Shown here piece after piece: positions 33,375 to 44,900 of a stretch of DNA of 64,000 bases (its first letter is position 1; every line of letters starts with the position of its first letter). The stretch is from contig CM041292.1 of the NCBI GenBank assembly GCA_023052935.1, positions 95,905,237 to 95,969,236 on the forward strand. The letters run 5' to 3'. The notes beneath the pieces were generated by a model. That model worked only from the letters and a program-made list of their open reading frames with translations. It ran no database searches and was not told where the DNA came from. Origin of the DNA: Piezodorus guildinii (taxonomy: Eukaryota; Arthropoda; Insecta; Hemiptera; Pentatomidae). The translations under genes and the position numbers were made by a program.

Positions 33375-33560
33375 AAAAAAAAAAAAAAAAAAAAATCCTA
33401 CCAATTAACCCTTACTCGTCGTCTTCCTGCCCTACAGCATCCTTCAACAATATTCCTCTTGTTCCAGTTTAACAGATCCGAAGCTTTGGACTTCATCTCG
33501 ATAATATCTAACTTGAAATCCTCATACACAAATGAAACAAGAAACTCTTTCAAAACTTAC
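33375..33560 (+). pseudogene. Short Jockey ORF2 scrap after an A run
   Basis: After 20 A residues the plus strand shows pieces of the segment between the catalytic box and LGLHLD in two frames (LTRRLPALQ; SFNNIPLVPV then FGLHLDN). This matches SFNNTSLIHVEQIQYLGLHL of the copy at 21176. Fragmentary and frameshifted. Confidence 0.55.
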
Positions 33561-36201
33561 TAGACAATAAAACAATTAAATGATTATAATTGTGTTTAAA
33601 AAAAGAAATATTGCACGATCAAGTCCATTGATTCATGAACAATTGGCACTTGACTTGCCTGTAACCAGGGTAGAATCAGACGCTCCAAGGACCAAAAGTT
33701 TTTTCCGCCCTTTCTTCATACCATCGGAGGAGATCGGCTGTTTTCCTTATGAAAAACATTTTTAAATAACATCACTTACTTTTTTCTCAACTCATCAAAA
33801 ATATTTTCTTTGCTAATTAAACAAAGAACGCTCTCTCCTTTAAAAGATCTGAAAAAATAATTTATTAAGTCCTATTTTTGTACAAATCATTTATATTTTT
33901 TTTATAAATTCACAGCATAATGAAACAAGCAGGTCATTTATTTTTTATCTTTTATCTATTATATATATATATATATAGTACTACATCTTTTCCGTCTGTC
34001 TCATAATTAGTAACAACAAATATGTCCGGCTTGTCCAGAACATAATGTCCAAATGTAGAATATAATTGTGCGTTTTAATTGATATTACATTATATTTTTG
34101 TTACATTTCCTCGCCTGTTAGTCCGGCTTGATGTAATGGGCGAAGAAAAGTACAGTAGCTGGAGTGAAAAGCAACAAAGGCCTAACAAGAATGATGTGGT
34201 ATTGATTGAGGTAAGCTGTAAGTGGTAAAAAAATGAGATATATGAGAACAAGAACTTATTCTCTTGCCTTTTTACTGTGTTCTCCCTTCCATGCCTCCTC
34301 TCTGCCTTTGATTGGCTGAAGGCAAGCAAAAGGAGGAACATCTAAAGGGAAAATTTTGAATTGGTTTGATTTAGCGAAATTAAGTATCGGGGTTCGCTGT
34401 CGGCGTCTTCTGGAACAGAGTCGGCTTCTCTGTCCACAATGACGTGTAAAGCTAATCTCTTAATTCCTCTGATCTATGAGGTGCTTCCACTGCCGTCCTT
34501 CCTTTATTCTCCAAATACTTTCCTTTACCATACAAACACTCAATAAAATATATATTAATCCTTATTATGGTATGGTCAACATACCATACCGTAATATATG
34601 TATATATAGACGGTCGAGCAACCTCTTTACTAGACCACTTGGTATGGAATAACCCCCTTTTTAATATTACAAAAATGTATTTCATTATATTTTTATTAAG
34701 GATACAAAATCGGTTTCTAGAGATAACTGATTTAGGAAAAAACAAAAACAATGTTACATGAGCATTGATCGCTAACATTACTTTTTTTTACTCCTTCTCC
34801 AACCCCAATGTACTAGTTGAATGTTTTTCCTCTGAACCGCAGTTGACCCAAGGTGTGCCCCAAGTAATTATAGGAATTCCCCCTCCCACTACCAACCTAC
34901 ATTTTGTTTTTCTTCTATGTTTCCCCGCTATAGTATTGTTTTTCTCCAATCTCTTGGAATGTCCCGAACTTTTTTATCTAATTAGCGTGTTGTGGGCTCC
35001 TTATAGGAAAAAAAGAGAGTTTTTGGCCCTCAGACACAACTTTCAGTGTCAATATCTTAATTATTTTATTAAATAAATTTCAATTGCAACTTTAATTTGT
35101 TAATGATGTTTCATAAATAGTGTGAACGCTTGAATCCTTTAAATAATTTGCAGTAACCGATGGTGATGAACTACCATTTTTGTTTTTGGCATGGACTTCA
35201 TGAAAAACTCGAATATATATAAAAATTTCGAGGATGATAATTATACTTAGCTAAAGAAATATTTACAAGTAAAAGATGCATACTTCCCTCATTAATTTAT
35301 ATTATGAAAAGTGTTAATATAATAAAATAAAAATGGCAATATTCAGAGCGTCTCTTAAGAGAGAGAAAACTATTTGCCTTAAATTTATTAAAACTACATT
35401 ATTCACAACCTGATGCATGAACGTTATTCAGTGAAGGAAAGATTCATTATTGAAAATTGATTTTTATATCATGGTTACTCTTATTATTTGTTGAATGATT
35501 ATGATACTGACTCCAGAACCATGATCGATCCTTTGAAATTACTATCGCATGGTGTTGAAAATATAAAGTGGCTCATTCTGCGGTTAGCTTGTGCAATTTT
35601 ATTTTACATTGTGTTTAAAAAAACTTATTTTTCTACAGCTCATAGCTATTTTTTAATTGAATTTAATTAAAACATAAAACCTATAACAGCAAGATGGGAT
35701 TTGTTTTGTTTTTCACTTGTTCTTAAAAATAAGATTTGATACCATTTTGAGCTGAAATATTTGATTTTTGAAAAAAGAAATAGTTTTATAGTTAAATTAT
35801 ATTTCAGAAAGAAGAAAAAAGACTAACCCTATAGTTAATTTTTTGAAGACTTCCACCATCAGATATTTACTATTAAGAAAACTCCTTGTTAGGATCTATT
35901 TTATATTTGCATCCGCCATAATCTGAAGTAACATTAAGGAAGGCATGAGGAATGATAGTGCCGAACAGCAGCTCTTCTATCCTCAATGGCTCCTGTAATC
36001 AACATGCAGGGATATCTCATTTAGCTTCTTTTTAGTCCACATCCGATAGAGATGTTAGATGTGCCCTTCAAGTTTAACATTCGTTCTGTTTACAATAAAT
36101 ACGTAAGTAAACAGTAGTGGACGATTGTCGGTTGTTTTACGTCAGTATGTTGTTGTTTATTTACGATAGAGCTAAACTTCTTTCTTACTTTGCCCTCCTT
36201 C
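33561..36201. other. AT-rich unassigned region
   Basis: No gene is recognised. 34100-34450 is less AT-rich and contains no convincing frame. A short TA microsatellite lies at 33960-33977. Confidence 0.4.
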
Positions 36202-36203
36202 TA

Positions 36204-37116
36204 TTGGGTTGTGTCACATGAAATTTCCGTTTTCAAGGTATAGGATTTTTATTAAAAATACGAAGTGAAAACACGATAATTTTATTCGAAGTATTTGCCT
36301 TCTTTTTCTACACATTGTTCCCAACGTGACACCAACTTTTTTTATCACCGAACTGAAACACTGTAAGCTTTAAAGTGAAACAAAATCTGAAAACGCACTT
36401 TTCACTTGATCATCATTTTCAAAAAGTTTTCCTTTGACGAAGTTGTCTAAATTCCTGAACAGGTGGTAATTTGTTGGAGACAAGTCGAGAAAATATAGTG
36501 GGTGCGGAAGATCTTTGTAGCCCAGTTCTTTCAATTTTTGCACGGTATGTTTTGATACATGCCGATCAGTGAGATCATGAGGTACCCATGCACTGAGCTC
36601 TTTTACTTTCCCAATAGACTTTAAATGTCTGGAAACGGTAGATGTACTAGCATTTAGTTGTGCTGAGAGTCCTTTAACTGTTTGGTTGGGGTTTCCTTCT
36701 ACTGTATGTTTGAGGACATCGTTGTCTATTACGGACGGAGGTCTTCCTCGGGCAAGTTTTCCAAGTCGGTATCCCCAGCTGAAAACTTAGAAAACCAACG
36801 GCGAATGGTCCGTTCATTAACACTCCCTTCCCCAAACGCCTTGCGAATATTTCTAGCGGCCTCAGCTGCTGAATGGCCGAGTTTAAACTCGTACAATAAT
36901 ATTACTCGAAAATCGCGTGTTTCCATGTTCATATTTGGAGGTATACTAAAAAGTGGGTAATTGATTGGGAAGCTAATGTTTATTATACAAAGGCAGAGGA
37001 CTAGTAAATGTTTACTTTAAATATGTAAACATTCAGAAGAAAACAACAGAGACCTGCAAAATCCTTTCTGTATTTCAGAAACTATAAAAACGGACATTTC
37101 ATGTGAAACAACCCAA
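36204..37116 (-). mobile_element. Mariner-family DNA transposon, internally deleted
   Basis: Terminal inverted repeats begin TTGGGTTGT and continue 'tcacatgaaat.tccgttttt' at both ends, each flanked by the TA target duplication (36202-36203 and 37117-37118). The total is 913 bp, shorter than a ~1.3-kb mariner. The inside encodes a broken transposase on the minus strand. A 201-bp relative with the same ends is at 55804-56004. Confidence 0.9.
36420..36932 (-). pseudogene. Mariner transposase pseudogene
   Basis: The N-terminal helix-turn-helix half is intact from Met at 36932 (FRVILLYEFKLGHSAAEAAR, then ERTIRRWFSKF). After 'EEDLRP' a frameshift joins GRPPSVIDNDVLKHTVE, then STSTVSRHLKSIGKV and AWVPHDLTDRH. 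From there a deletion joins directly to the distal part (KLKELGYKDLPHPLYFLDLS, then PTNYHLFRNLDNF). The segment carrying the first two catalytic aspartates is missing and the third (SPTDYH in active relatives) reads Asn. The protein cannot be catalytic. Its N-terminal DNA-binding part could in principle be expressed. Confidence 0.88.
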
Positions 37117-37144
37117 TATAAAGCTTAGGAGTAAGGGTTCGCCT

Positions 37145-37851
37145 TTAGAGCCTGATCCAATCCTTTCCTGTCCTCCACAATTTCTCTTGATCTACTCCGG
37201 TCAATTTCCCTGTTCCTGCAGGTCTTCTTGATCCATTCTTTTCAAGTCTTCCTTGGCTTTTCTCTTGGTCTCCTCCTTTCATTACCACCTCGTTCGTAGC
37301 TCTCACTACTCGATCCTCAACATTCTTGACACATGGTCGAACCATCTCACCTGCTTTTTTTTTATAAGATCGTAGGCCGATGTTACATGGAAGTTAGATG
37401 TTATTTTGACATTTCTGATTCTGTTCCATTTCGTCTTACCATTCACTTTCATCAAAAAGCTCATCTCCAAATTCTACAGTTGATTTTAAAGCTTAGTTGA
37501 GAGCGGCCCAGGAATTGCTGGAAATATTTTACTTCCCTTAAAGACCTCTTCTTTACTAAGAAATCCTCTCTTGAGAGATTCGAGGCACCTTTCTAAGTAC
37601 TTTATTTTTTTCTTTACGCCCTCGTTCACCCAGCCCTGCTCATTTAGTGCACCTAGATATTTAAATTGCAAAAACATCTCAATCTTTTTCCTCCAAGTCA
37701 AATGAACTGTTCCATTCCGTCCTCTTTTGTTCCTGCATTCATAATATTTGTTATACCAACATTGAAATAAATAGATTAGAACAAGTGTTTTTTGGAGGAT
37801 ACGAAAATTAAACTGAAGACGCCTCCCGTTATTGGTTAATACGAGGAGCAA
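37145..37851 (-). pseudogene. RTE-like RT C-terminal remnant
   Basis: The minus strand contains CRNKRGRNGTVHLTW, FLQFKYLGALNEQGWVNEGV, KKKIKYLERCLESLKRGFLS, then, after a gap, VEDRVVRATNEVV. This is the post-catalytic YLG and C-terminal region seen in RTE-like LINE proteins. Catalytic boxes are absent. The frames are broken. Confidence 0.7.
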
Positions 37852-39847
37852 TTTGTTTTTAATTGTAATTTCTGTTTAGTTATATCCTTACTCGATGAAA
37901 CGTATATCTACACGTAATTTGATTAAAGCAATTGTTATGGGCTGAGTCGGATGTTCGAATGCAGTATTAAAGAAGATTCTGAGCGATAAAGAGTTATTAT
38001 ATATCATTATTTATATTTAAGGAAAAATAACATACATTCTAGTGTAAACATACAACTACATATCACGCATACAATTATAATTAAATATAAAGCCGTAGTT
38101 TTGGAGTATGAAAGGTTACGTAATGAAGCTGTTGCATACCGTTCATAGCATACCCACTTATTGAGGAGGTTTAGAGTCGGAATGCGGGAGTTAATGAAGT
38201 GGGGGCTTGAATAAAGGTTGCACTGCTAGCCAAATTAACGTGAGCTTCCTGAATATGAAATGATCCGCTGAGGAAAGTGGAAAGTAGGCATCAATTCAAT
38301 TAAGCCCGCTTGTAAGCAGCTGCTTCACGGTCCCGCTCCTCTAAACCTCTAAATACATTTACACTGTTATATTCCTACCTCATGCAATCCGAAACATTAT
38401 GCAAAGGTGAAGAAGGTAAATGTGTAAATGAGTTCTATTAATTATAATTCAAGAGAACTGATGGTTATACGATTAAGTGTGGAACATAAGGTAGCGAAGA
38501 AATCATTGTAATACGTAATAGTTGTTTTGAGACATATAACTGAAGTATTAGATAAAACAGTCTCCGAACAATGGAAACTAGAAAAGTAAAACGAAATTTC
38601 TGAAAGGAATCAGTCCGGGTGGTGGTCATTAAATGAAACAATCTGAATAGTTTTAACTATTTATGTAATTCTTCCGTCACTGTTATTACTATTACAGTTA
38701 TTACTACTATATAGGTAATATTTCGCGAATAGAATTATTAAAAAAAAATTATCTTGTATTATTATTATGTTATTATTATCATATGTTAAATTGCATAAAT
38801 TCTTTGTATGGTAGTATTAAAATTTTAGTCATTGTTGTCAGACCCAGTCCATAAATACAGTACGTACTTTCCATTCTACCTTCATTCCTTACGCATTTTC
38901 CATCCACGCTCTCTTTTATGAATAAATATTAAAATGATGAAAACAATATTTCCAGAAACAATGGAATCATACTTAACAATCTATATCAAAAACGCTTCGA
39001 AATAGTTTTAATAATTAATCTTGTTAATCAAATGATTAATTCTTTATGCATACGCGAACTTTGAACGATCAGTGAGCTTGAGTCAATACGTTTGCGTTAT
39101 TCTCTAGTTTTCTGCTTACGTGCAGCCTTCGATAGTTAGGAAGTTGTGTTATAATAATAAATGTATAACTGCTTGTTTTTGTGCGGCGCTGTTGGAACAT
39201 AAATACCTAAATGCGCATGTTCTGTCTGATAAGGAAACGTTTTGCAATACCGGGAGGAAATAGAACTAATAATTACTTAAATCCGTGCAAAGGCTAAAAG
39301 AGCATGGTCCAATGAAGTTTCAGTTGATCGGCGATTAACTAATCCAATATATTTTTATAAATATTTTAGTTAAATCGCCGTGCGAATTTTGTATGAGGTA
39401 AAATATTGCATATACCACGAACGCTATAGAAGTTTGACTATTAGAACTTGGTATACTTTTCAAGAGATTCACCATTTTCTAATTTCTCCTTTGAACACCC
39501 GAGATTCTGGAGTGGTTGCTATCATGATAATTACACAAGATCCCCTGGCCACACCTGTCTCTTCACCCGGATAACGAGCTCCTGGAATCCTCACCTAACA
39601 GAGTGTGCTCTGAGATTGGGTGTCAATTACCTGTGAGGCTTTCACTCTCCTCCCTGCACTGGGTATTTGATACAACGGCTCCTAATTAATTAAGTACGTA
39701 GCACTGAGGAAGTCTACTTGTTCACACCTTTTATTTCACAACCCACTAGCTTGAGTATTTATTGTGCTGTTTTTGCACCCATGGAGTATAATGATATTGA
39801 TAATATTGGCCGCTGGGCATAAGCTCAATTCCGTCAGTTTAAATAGA
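37852..39847. other. Unassigned AT-rich region with GC-richer patches
   Basis: 38150-38350 and 39480-39690 are more mixed in composition than the surroundings, but no frame or element is recognised. A diverged piece of the hammerhead-like unit lies at 38600-38661. Confidence 0.4.
38600..38661 (-). repeat. Partial, diverged copy of the palindrome pivot unit
   Basis: 'ctgaaaggaatcagtccggg', then 'tggtggtcattaaatgaaac' and 'aatctgaatagttttaacta', match the distal half of the unit at 52193-52408. The hammerhead-like part is absent. This shows that the unit is a dispersed repeat, not unique to the palindrome. Confidence 0.75.
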
Positions 39848-40028
39848 CCTTCTCTGAGGCGTCTGAAAAAAAGATGGCCCCGAGACCTACTAGTTTAGCA
39901 TAGTTTTTGGGGAGCTGCGAATGGGTAGTATCTCTACATGTGGATCATGACAATATATTTTTTATCACATTTACTAAATATATTTATTATACAGTTGTAA
40001 ATACCTATAAATATATATTTTTTTTAAA
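39848..40028 (+). repeat. Jockey-family 3' end fragment
   Basis: 'ctctgaggcgtctgaaaaaa', then 'atggccccgagacctactag', a UTR with 'atctctacatgtggatcatg', and a tail. It matches 14190-14375. It is a 5'-truncated insertion with a poly(A)/T-rich end. Confidence 0.7.
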
Positions 40029-40171
40029 ACTATACCTGATGATGGTAACGTAAAAGGTTTTCTAGTTTAGTCAGTGTTAAATTAGGATTACATGTAAGTC
40101 ACATGTCTAAAGGAGAGCTAATTAGCTGTTATGTTTGACAGGGTTAAGTCGAATTCTATCAAAAGGTACTT

Positions 40172-40195
40172 TAATAATAATAATAATAATAATAA
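40172..40195. repeat. (AAT)n tail of LINE
   Basis: About eight AAT units lie at the 3' end of the minus-strand element. This is the kind of simple-repeat tail made by CR1/RTE-type LINEs. Confidence 0.85.
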
Positions 40196-40882
40196 ATTCT
40201 TCATTTATTCTGGGACTAATCCCTTAAGAATAATATTACAAGAAAATTAAAATAAACACATTAGAGTCTTAGAGTATAAAAACAAACAGAAAAAAAAAGT
40301 ACAAATTACAAAAAAATATAATAATAATAATTTAAAAAAACAACTTCAAATAAAAATATTGAAAATTAAACTATATAATAAACAAAATAAGAGATATATA
40401 CAATTTTGATTACAATAATACAAATTTATTTTTGGGGTTAAATAATATACTAATAATATAACAAACGCAAAATACAACATAACATAAAGAAGAATAAAAG
40501 TAAGTAAGGAAATTAGTGATGATGAGGAGGGAATTAGGATAATTGTAAAAGGGTCGAGGATTAAGGAGTAGAATAGAGCTAATCCTAAAAATGTTAATAA
40601 TTTATAAGTCGTTGTTATCTGTCAAAAAATTAAGCAATGGATATTCAAATTGATAACGTAAATTTAGACTGAGGTTTTCAAAAAAATAAAATAAAATGTA
40701 AGGAGCTAAAACATATAGGAAACAATTATTAAAATACTTAAAAAAATTATTAAAGTAAATAGAAAAGTATAACAACAAAATTAAAAAGTTCTAAATAACA
40801 AAATATCGTTAATACCTTTTACGTCTTATTTAAGGAAATAAAATAAATGTTTAACAATAAGTCTGTAACTTGAAAACAAACC

Positions 40883-41800
40883 TCAGGCAAATATATCTAA
40901 ATCGGCCTGCTTATTAATAATCACCGCTGGACACCCATCGGCCTTCCGGCACCTCACCCGACCACCACTGAACCACACATATTTCATCTTAGCAGACACC
41001 TTTTTCTGCCTAGCGAGCCAGTATAGGTGCCTGTTGGCCGGCGTCATCGCCTCGCTAACGTAAATAGGGTGCGTGTTGTTCTCCTCCCAGCCTAGGTGGC
41101 GCGTAGAAAAGGCTCTCTTTAATCTTCTTTGCCGCACCAGGTCATCTTTCACTGCTTGGCGAACGAAGCTAGCGATGATGGTCCCCGGGGTCCCGGCTTC
41201 TCTAGGCCTGAGGCGGACGGCGTGGTCCAGGTCTTCCGTGCCCAGCTTTACACCCAGGGCTGCCCCGACGCTTACAATGGTCTCAGTTACCTTTTCATCT
41301 GGTCTCTCCGGTATACCTCTAATTTCGAGACTATTTTTTAGTTGGTTCTGTTCGGCATTATTTAACCGATCTTCTAAGTTAGTAATTTTTTCTTTTAAAA
41401 AATTGTTTTCCAAAGTTAATTTTTCCATCTGATTTTTTTGATGTTCGAGGAGATTCTCAATTTTTTGCAACCTCTCCATATTTTCGAACGAGAGTTCGGA
41501 TTGCTTTTCGAGAGTTTGTTTTATCTCTTTTAGCTCGTCGATCCCTCGAAGCCTGGCCTTCATCTCCCTAACCTCCTCGGTGAGCACCATCAGCAAATTA
41601 ATCGTAGTGCCAGGCTCGTTGGGTGGCGATTTCCGCGAAGACGAGTCACAGTCATTGCAATGCCAATTTTTGTGAATGTCTGGATCCGTTGATTCTATTT
41701 TTGTGCATTTTATATGGAAAATATTTAGACATGTGGTGCAGGACAATTTCATTTTTTCATTTCTTCCTACTGTTTTGCCACATACTTTGCAATTCACCAT
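40883..41800 (-). CDS. LINE ORF1 protein: PHD finger, coiled coil, RRM/FP-like C-terminus
   Basis: An intact 305-residue frame with an ATG. Residues 4-51 form a PHD-type zinc finger (C4-x2-C7, C21-x2-C24, H29-x2-C32, C48-x2-C51). About 65-155 is a long heptad-rich coiled coil (for example LQKIENLLEHQKNQMEKLTL). It is followed by LEIRGIPE (RRM-like start) and a basic C-terminal domain (IIASFVRQAVKDDLVRQRRL; IYVSEAMTPANRHLYWLARQ; KYVWFSGGRVRCRKADG). This last part resembles the C-terminal domain shared by insect LINE ORF1 proteins and baculovirus FP-type proteins. The likely role is RNA binding and trimerisation. No stop or frameshift is present, although the element has lost its RT. Domestication is possible but not shown. 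Confidence 0.85.
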   Translation of the reverse strand: MVNCKVCGKTVGRNEKMKLSCTTCLNIFHIKCTKIESTDPDIHKNWHCNDCDSSSRKSPPNEPGTTINLLMVLTEEVREMKARLRGIDELKEIKQTLEKQSELSFENMERLQKIENLLEHQKNQMEKLTLENNFLKEKITNLEDRLNNAEQNQLKNSLEIRGIPERPDEKVTETIVSVGAALGVKLGTEDLDHAVRLRPREAGTPGTIIASFVRQAVKDDLVRQRRLKRAFSTRHLGWEENNTHPIYVSEAMTPANRHLYWLARQKKVSAKMKYVWFSGGRVRCRKADGCPAVIINKQADLDIFA

Positions 41801-41946
41801 TTTTCAATTTTTTTAAAAAGTTATATCAAAAAGAAATCAAAATAATAATCCTATAATGTAAGAATAACACTGCGTGTTTATTTGCGACTAGTAGGATTAG
41901 GCTCGTTAAGCAGACTATCCCCACCACTACTATCGCGCGGCACTGA

Positions 41947-44900
41947 CTATATATAGGTTTAATTTTCGTAAATTATTTTATTACACTGCTTCTGTTTATA
42001 ATAGTAACTAAAATACACTATATAGTTACCTGTCTATATATATAGTAGATATGAAAAAAAAAAATTCAGTAAAAAGGCTGAAGATGTTCTATTGTAATTC
42101 AACTCACAACACAAATAAACGATTAAGCTCCTTACTGCACAAGAGATACTCTAAGACAGGTATCGCGGGTATACGACAAAGAGTAGAGGTTATTAAATGG
42201 GTATCGATAGAAATTAATACATAATTTAAAATGGTTCATCATTCTCTGAGTACAACTATGAGTCATGATCGCAAGGGCTTCATTTTATTGTTTTGAAAAA
42301 TGCTTTACCCCTTCCATAGAAACATTTGAGCAAACGAATTCATGGATTTGGTCCATAAATATGACTAAACTCATTCATTCACTCTGTCTTACACCACTTA
42401 TAATGAGAAAATGCATAATCTAACATCCATAGATAATCACTTTCTGTCGCTACCTGACAGACCCATTTGTAAGCTGTATTAATATTGGCTGGAACTTTTT
42501 TTATATACGATGTATTATAGAATGATTCTCTAGGGAATATTCTTAGTACAAGGATGCCTTATAAATGTTTCTTCCTGTGCGATGGCACAAAGATACGGAT
42601 TTTTTTTTTTTTTTTTTTTTTCGATTCTGCGATGATCTACTGAAATTGATCAGTGCCAATGAATAATTCTGAAACTTTGATAAACCTCAAACGACCAGAA
42701 TAAATTGCCGACCTTAGGACAACCAGTCCCTTTTGCTATAAAGAGAGCAGAAGATAACTTTAAGCACTCCGAAAAAAATTCGGAAATAAAAAATAACGTA
42801 GCCTTGAATCTGTCTTTCTGTTCTACAGCACTGCATTGTTCTATTGGTTTAGTATTTTATTCTGGATTGAAGTAGTTAGTTCACAAGCAAAGGATTGTTA
42901 ACTTATAAGCATTCAATTATTTTATTAATAAATGTAATTATTTCCGTGAGGCTGTAATTGGTTATTATGATAAAAGCACAACGTTTTTATAATTTTAACA
43001 ATAAAGGACTTAACGAACAATATAACTAATATAAGTATGTTATCTCAATATAGATGACGCTAATTGAATACTCTATGCCAAAAAGAACATAAATCATAAT
43101 AAAATAATTGGACGAATAACATGTTTACTCATTACCACTTTATAACGAAGTTGCTAACTGTGATGAAACGTAGTTTATTACTTGCTTGTTCCTAAAGGCT
43201 TAATAAGCTGTAGGGTATAAAATAGAAGATCGTAATCCCTTAAGAAAGTCTTCTGCGAGAGCTTAGTAGATATACATTTAGGTGGGAGGGAGGGGAGATT
43301 GAGAAAAAGGGATATCCTAATTTTCATTTTTTCTCAGCGAATATTTTTCATTGTAAACATTAGTGTTCAAAGAAAAAAAACCGTTAATATATTTTTAAAA
43401 AAATACACATTAATGATTACGAAATCATTAAACTATACAACTTCTGCACAACGTTAAAACATTATCTGATAATTTAAAAAAAAAATAATTTGCTGACAAA
43501 TTTATATGACAATATCTTTTAACTATAAACTGTTACTCTGACATTTTTTTAATCTTATTTTCCCTACTTATTTTCATTTAGGTACATACACTTACCTTCA
43601 CGTCATCAGCTCATGGAGAAATCCGACTCGTTACAAAAAAAACGACGATCACAGAGTTGACAGGAGTGATTGGTAGAAACAAAACAGATTGTAAAAAATC
43701 ATACTCCATAAGCCACTAAGTTTACAATATTTAAATCTTAGATCTCATTGTCGATTAGATTAGTTGCTACATGGAACATAGACTTATAAAGCGAAACAAA
43801 ACAATAAAACATAAAAGCCCTTGAAATGTTAAAAGGTAATGCAGCGCACCTAGAAATATACCTTAGGGTAGTAGAAGAACAAATGTCTTGTGACATGTGA
43901 ATATATTGTATATTTTGTAAAATAATACAACCAAAGGGTAAGAGGAAAAATCGCAGAAGAACGATAAGAGATGTTTAAGAACACAATTAATAAATTTTAA
44001 TATCAATGTAAGTTCATTGCAGGAAATTAAAATGTATATTTTGCTCTTGTAAACGTTCATCGAAAATCCTACAGATGTTCAACTATTTTCCTCGAAAACC
44101 ATGAATGAGTTGTTTTTGGCTATGGTTGGTGTAAATTAGCTCGGAAAGACTTAATTTTTTTCCTGTAGTAAACTCTATATTTCTGCACTGTACTCCAATC
44201 CATTTAGTTCATATTTAAATAATACGTATAACGAGTAGCGTAGATTCGATACAGTTGTTAATCTTTAAGATATTATCACATCTATGGTAAAAAATAAATA
44301 AACAGGCAATATTACATTTAACGTTTAATTTAGCTGAAATATCAAAGGAACAACATTTATTTAGAAGAACAATTGTTAATAAACATCTAAAACAGATACA
44401 ATGATTAAGACTTTTAATACCTATATTTTCAAGACATTGATTTGAGTTTCTAAATTATAGTTATACTTAATTCGTATTAACATCAACACTTACAATAACC
44501 ATGTTAATAATCACGCATTATAAACACGTTAATAGAACTTTATATGACAATTAATTAACAATGATTGTAATAGATTTTTCAAAAAATGTTAATTATTAGA
44601 TATATTAAAGAATCAATAAATATTTTAGTTGATATTTATATATTTACAAGTTATTATTTCGTATATTGACGCGATAAAAGTTGAGCTGCAATACTACATG
44701 CAACAATAAAAAAAACTTATCCACATTACAAATAATAATAATTAACATTCTATACACATATTTACCCTGTTCAAAAAATAATCTCACCATTACAACTACA
44801 CATCAATAGATACATTCATTTAGTATCAGATGACTGCATAAAATCATAGCCATCTCGAAATGAGTAAGCAGACTAAGACATTTTGTATGACTAAAATTAA

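Larger units (their letters stand above)
40172..41946 (-). mobile_element. ORF1-only LINE (CR1/L2-like family)
   Basis: This is a minus-strand element with a 5' region (to about 41946, starting 'agtgccgcgcgatagtag'), one intact ORF1, and an AT-rich 3' UTR ending in an (AAT)n tail at 40172-40195. The 3' terminal ~100 bases match the end of the LINE at 6530-8500. There is no reverse transcriptase: only about 690 bases lie between the ORF1 stop and the tail and none of it reads as RT. The structure parallels half-LINE (HAL1-type) elements. No target-site duplication could be found by eye, and the 5' boundary is approximate. Confidence 0.7.

Noticed and set aside
34765..35076. 103-codon plus-strand frame
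   Set aside because: Starts with TTG. Phe/Leu-rich composition is typical of AT-rich non-coding DNA, with no domain.
40172..40882. Residual ORF2 in the ORF1-only LINE
   Set aside because: No RT or endonuclease motif could be read on the minus strand between the ORF1 stop and the tail.
41073..41432. 119-codon plus-strand frame
   Set aside because: Shadow of the LINE ORF1 on the other strand.
41760..41800. PHD finger as part of a host chromatin gene
   Set aside because: The same reading frame continues into a LINE-type coiled coil and C-terminal domain, and the element has a LINE tail. A host origin is not supported by sequence alone.
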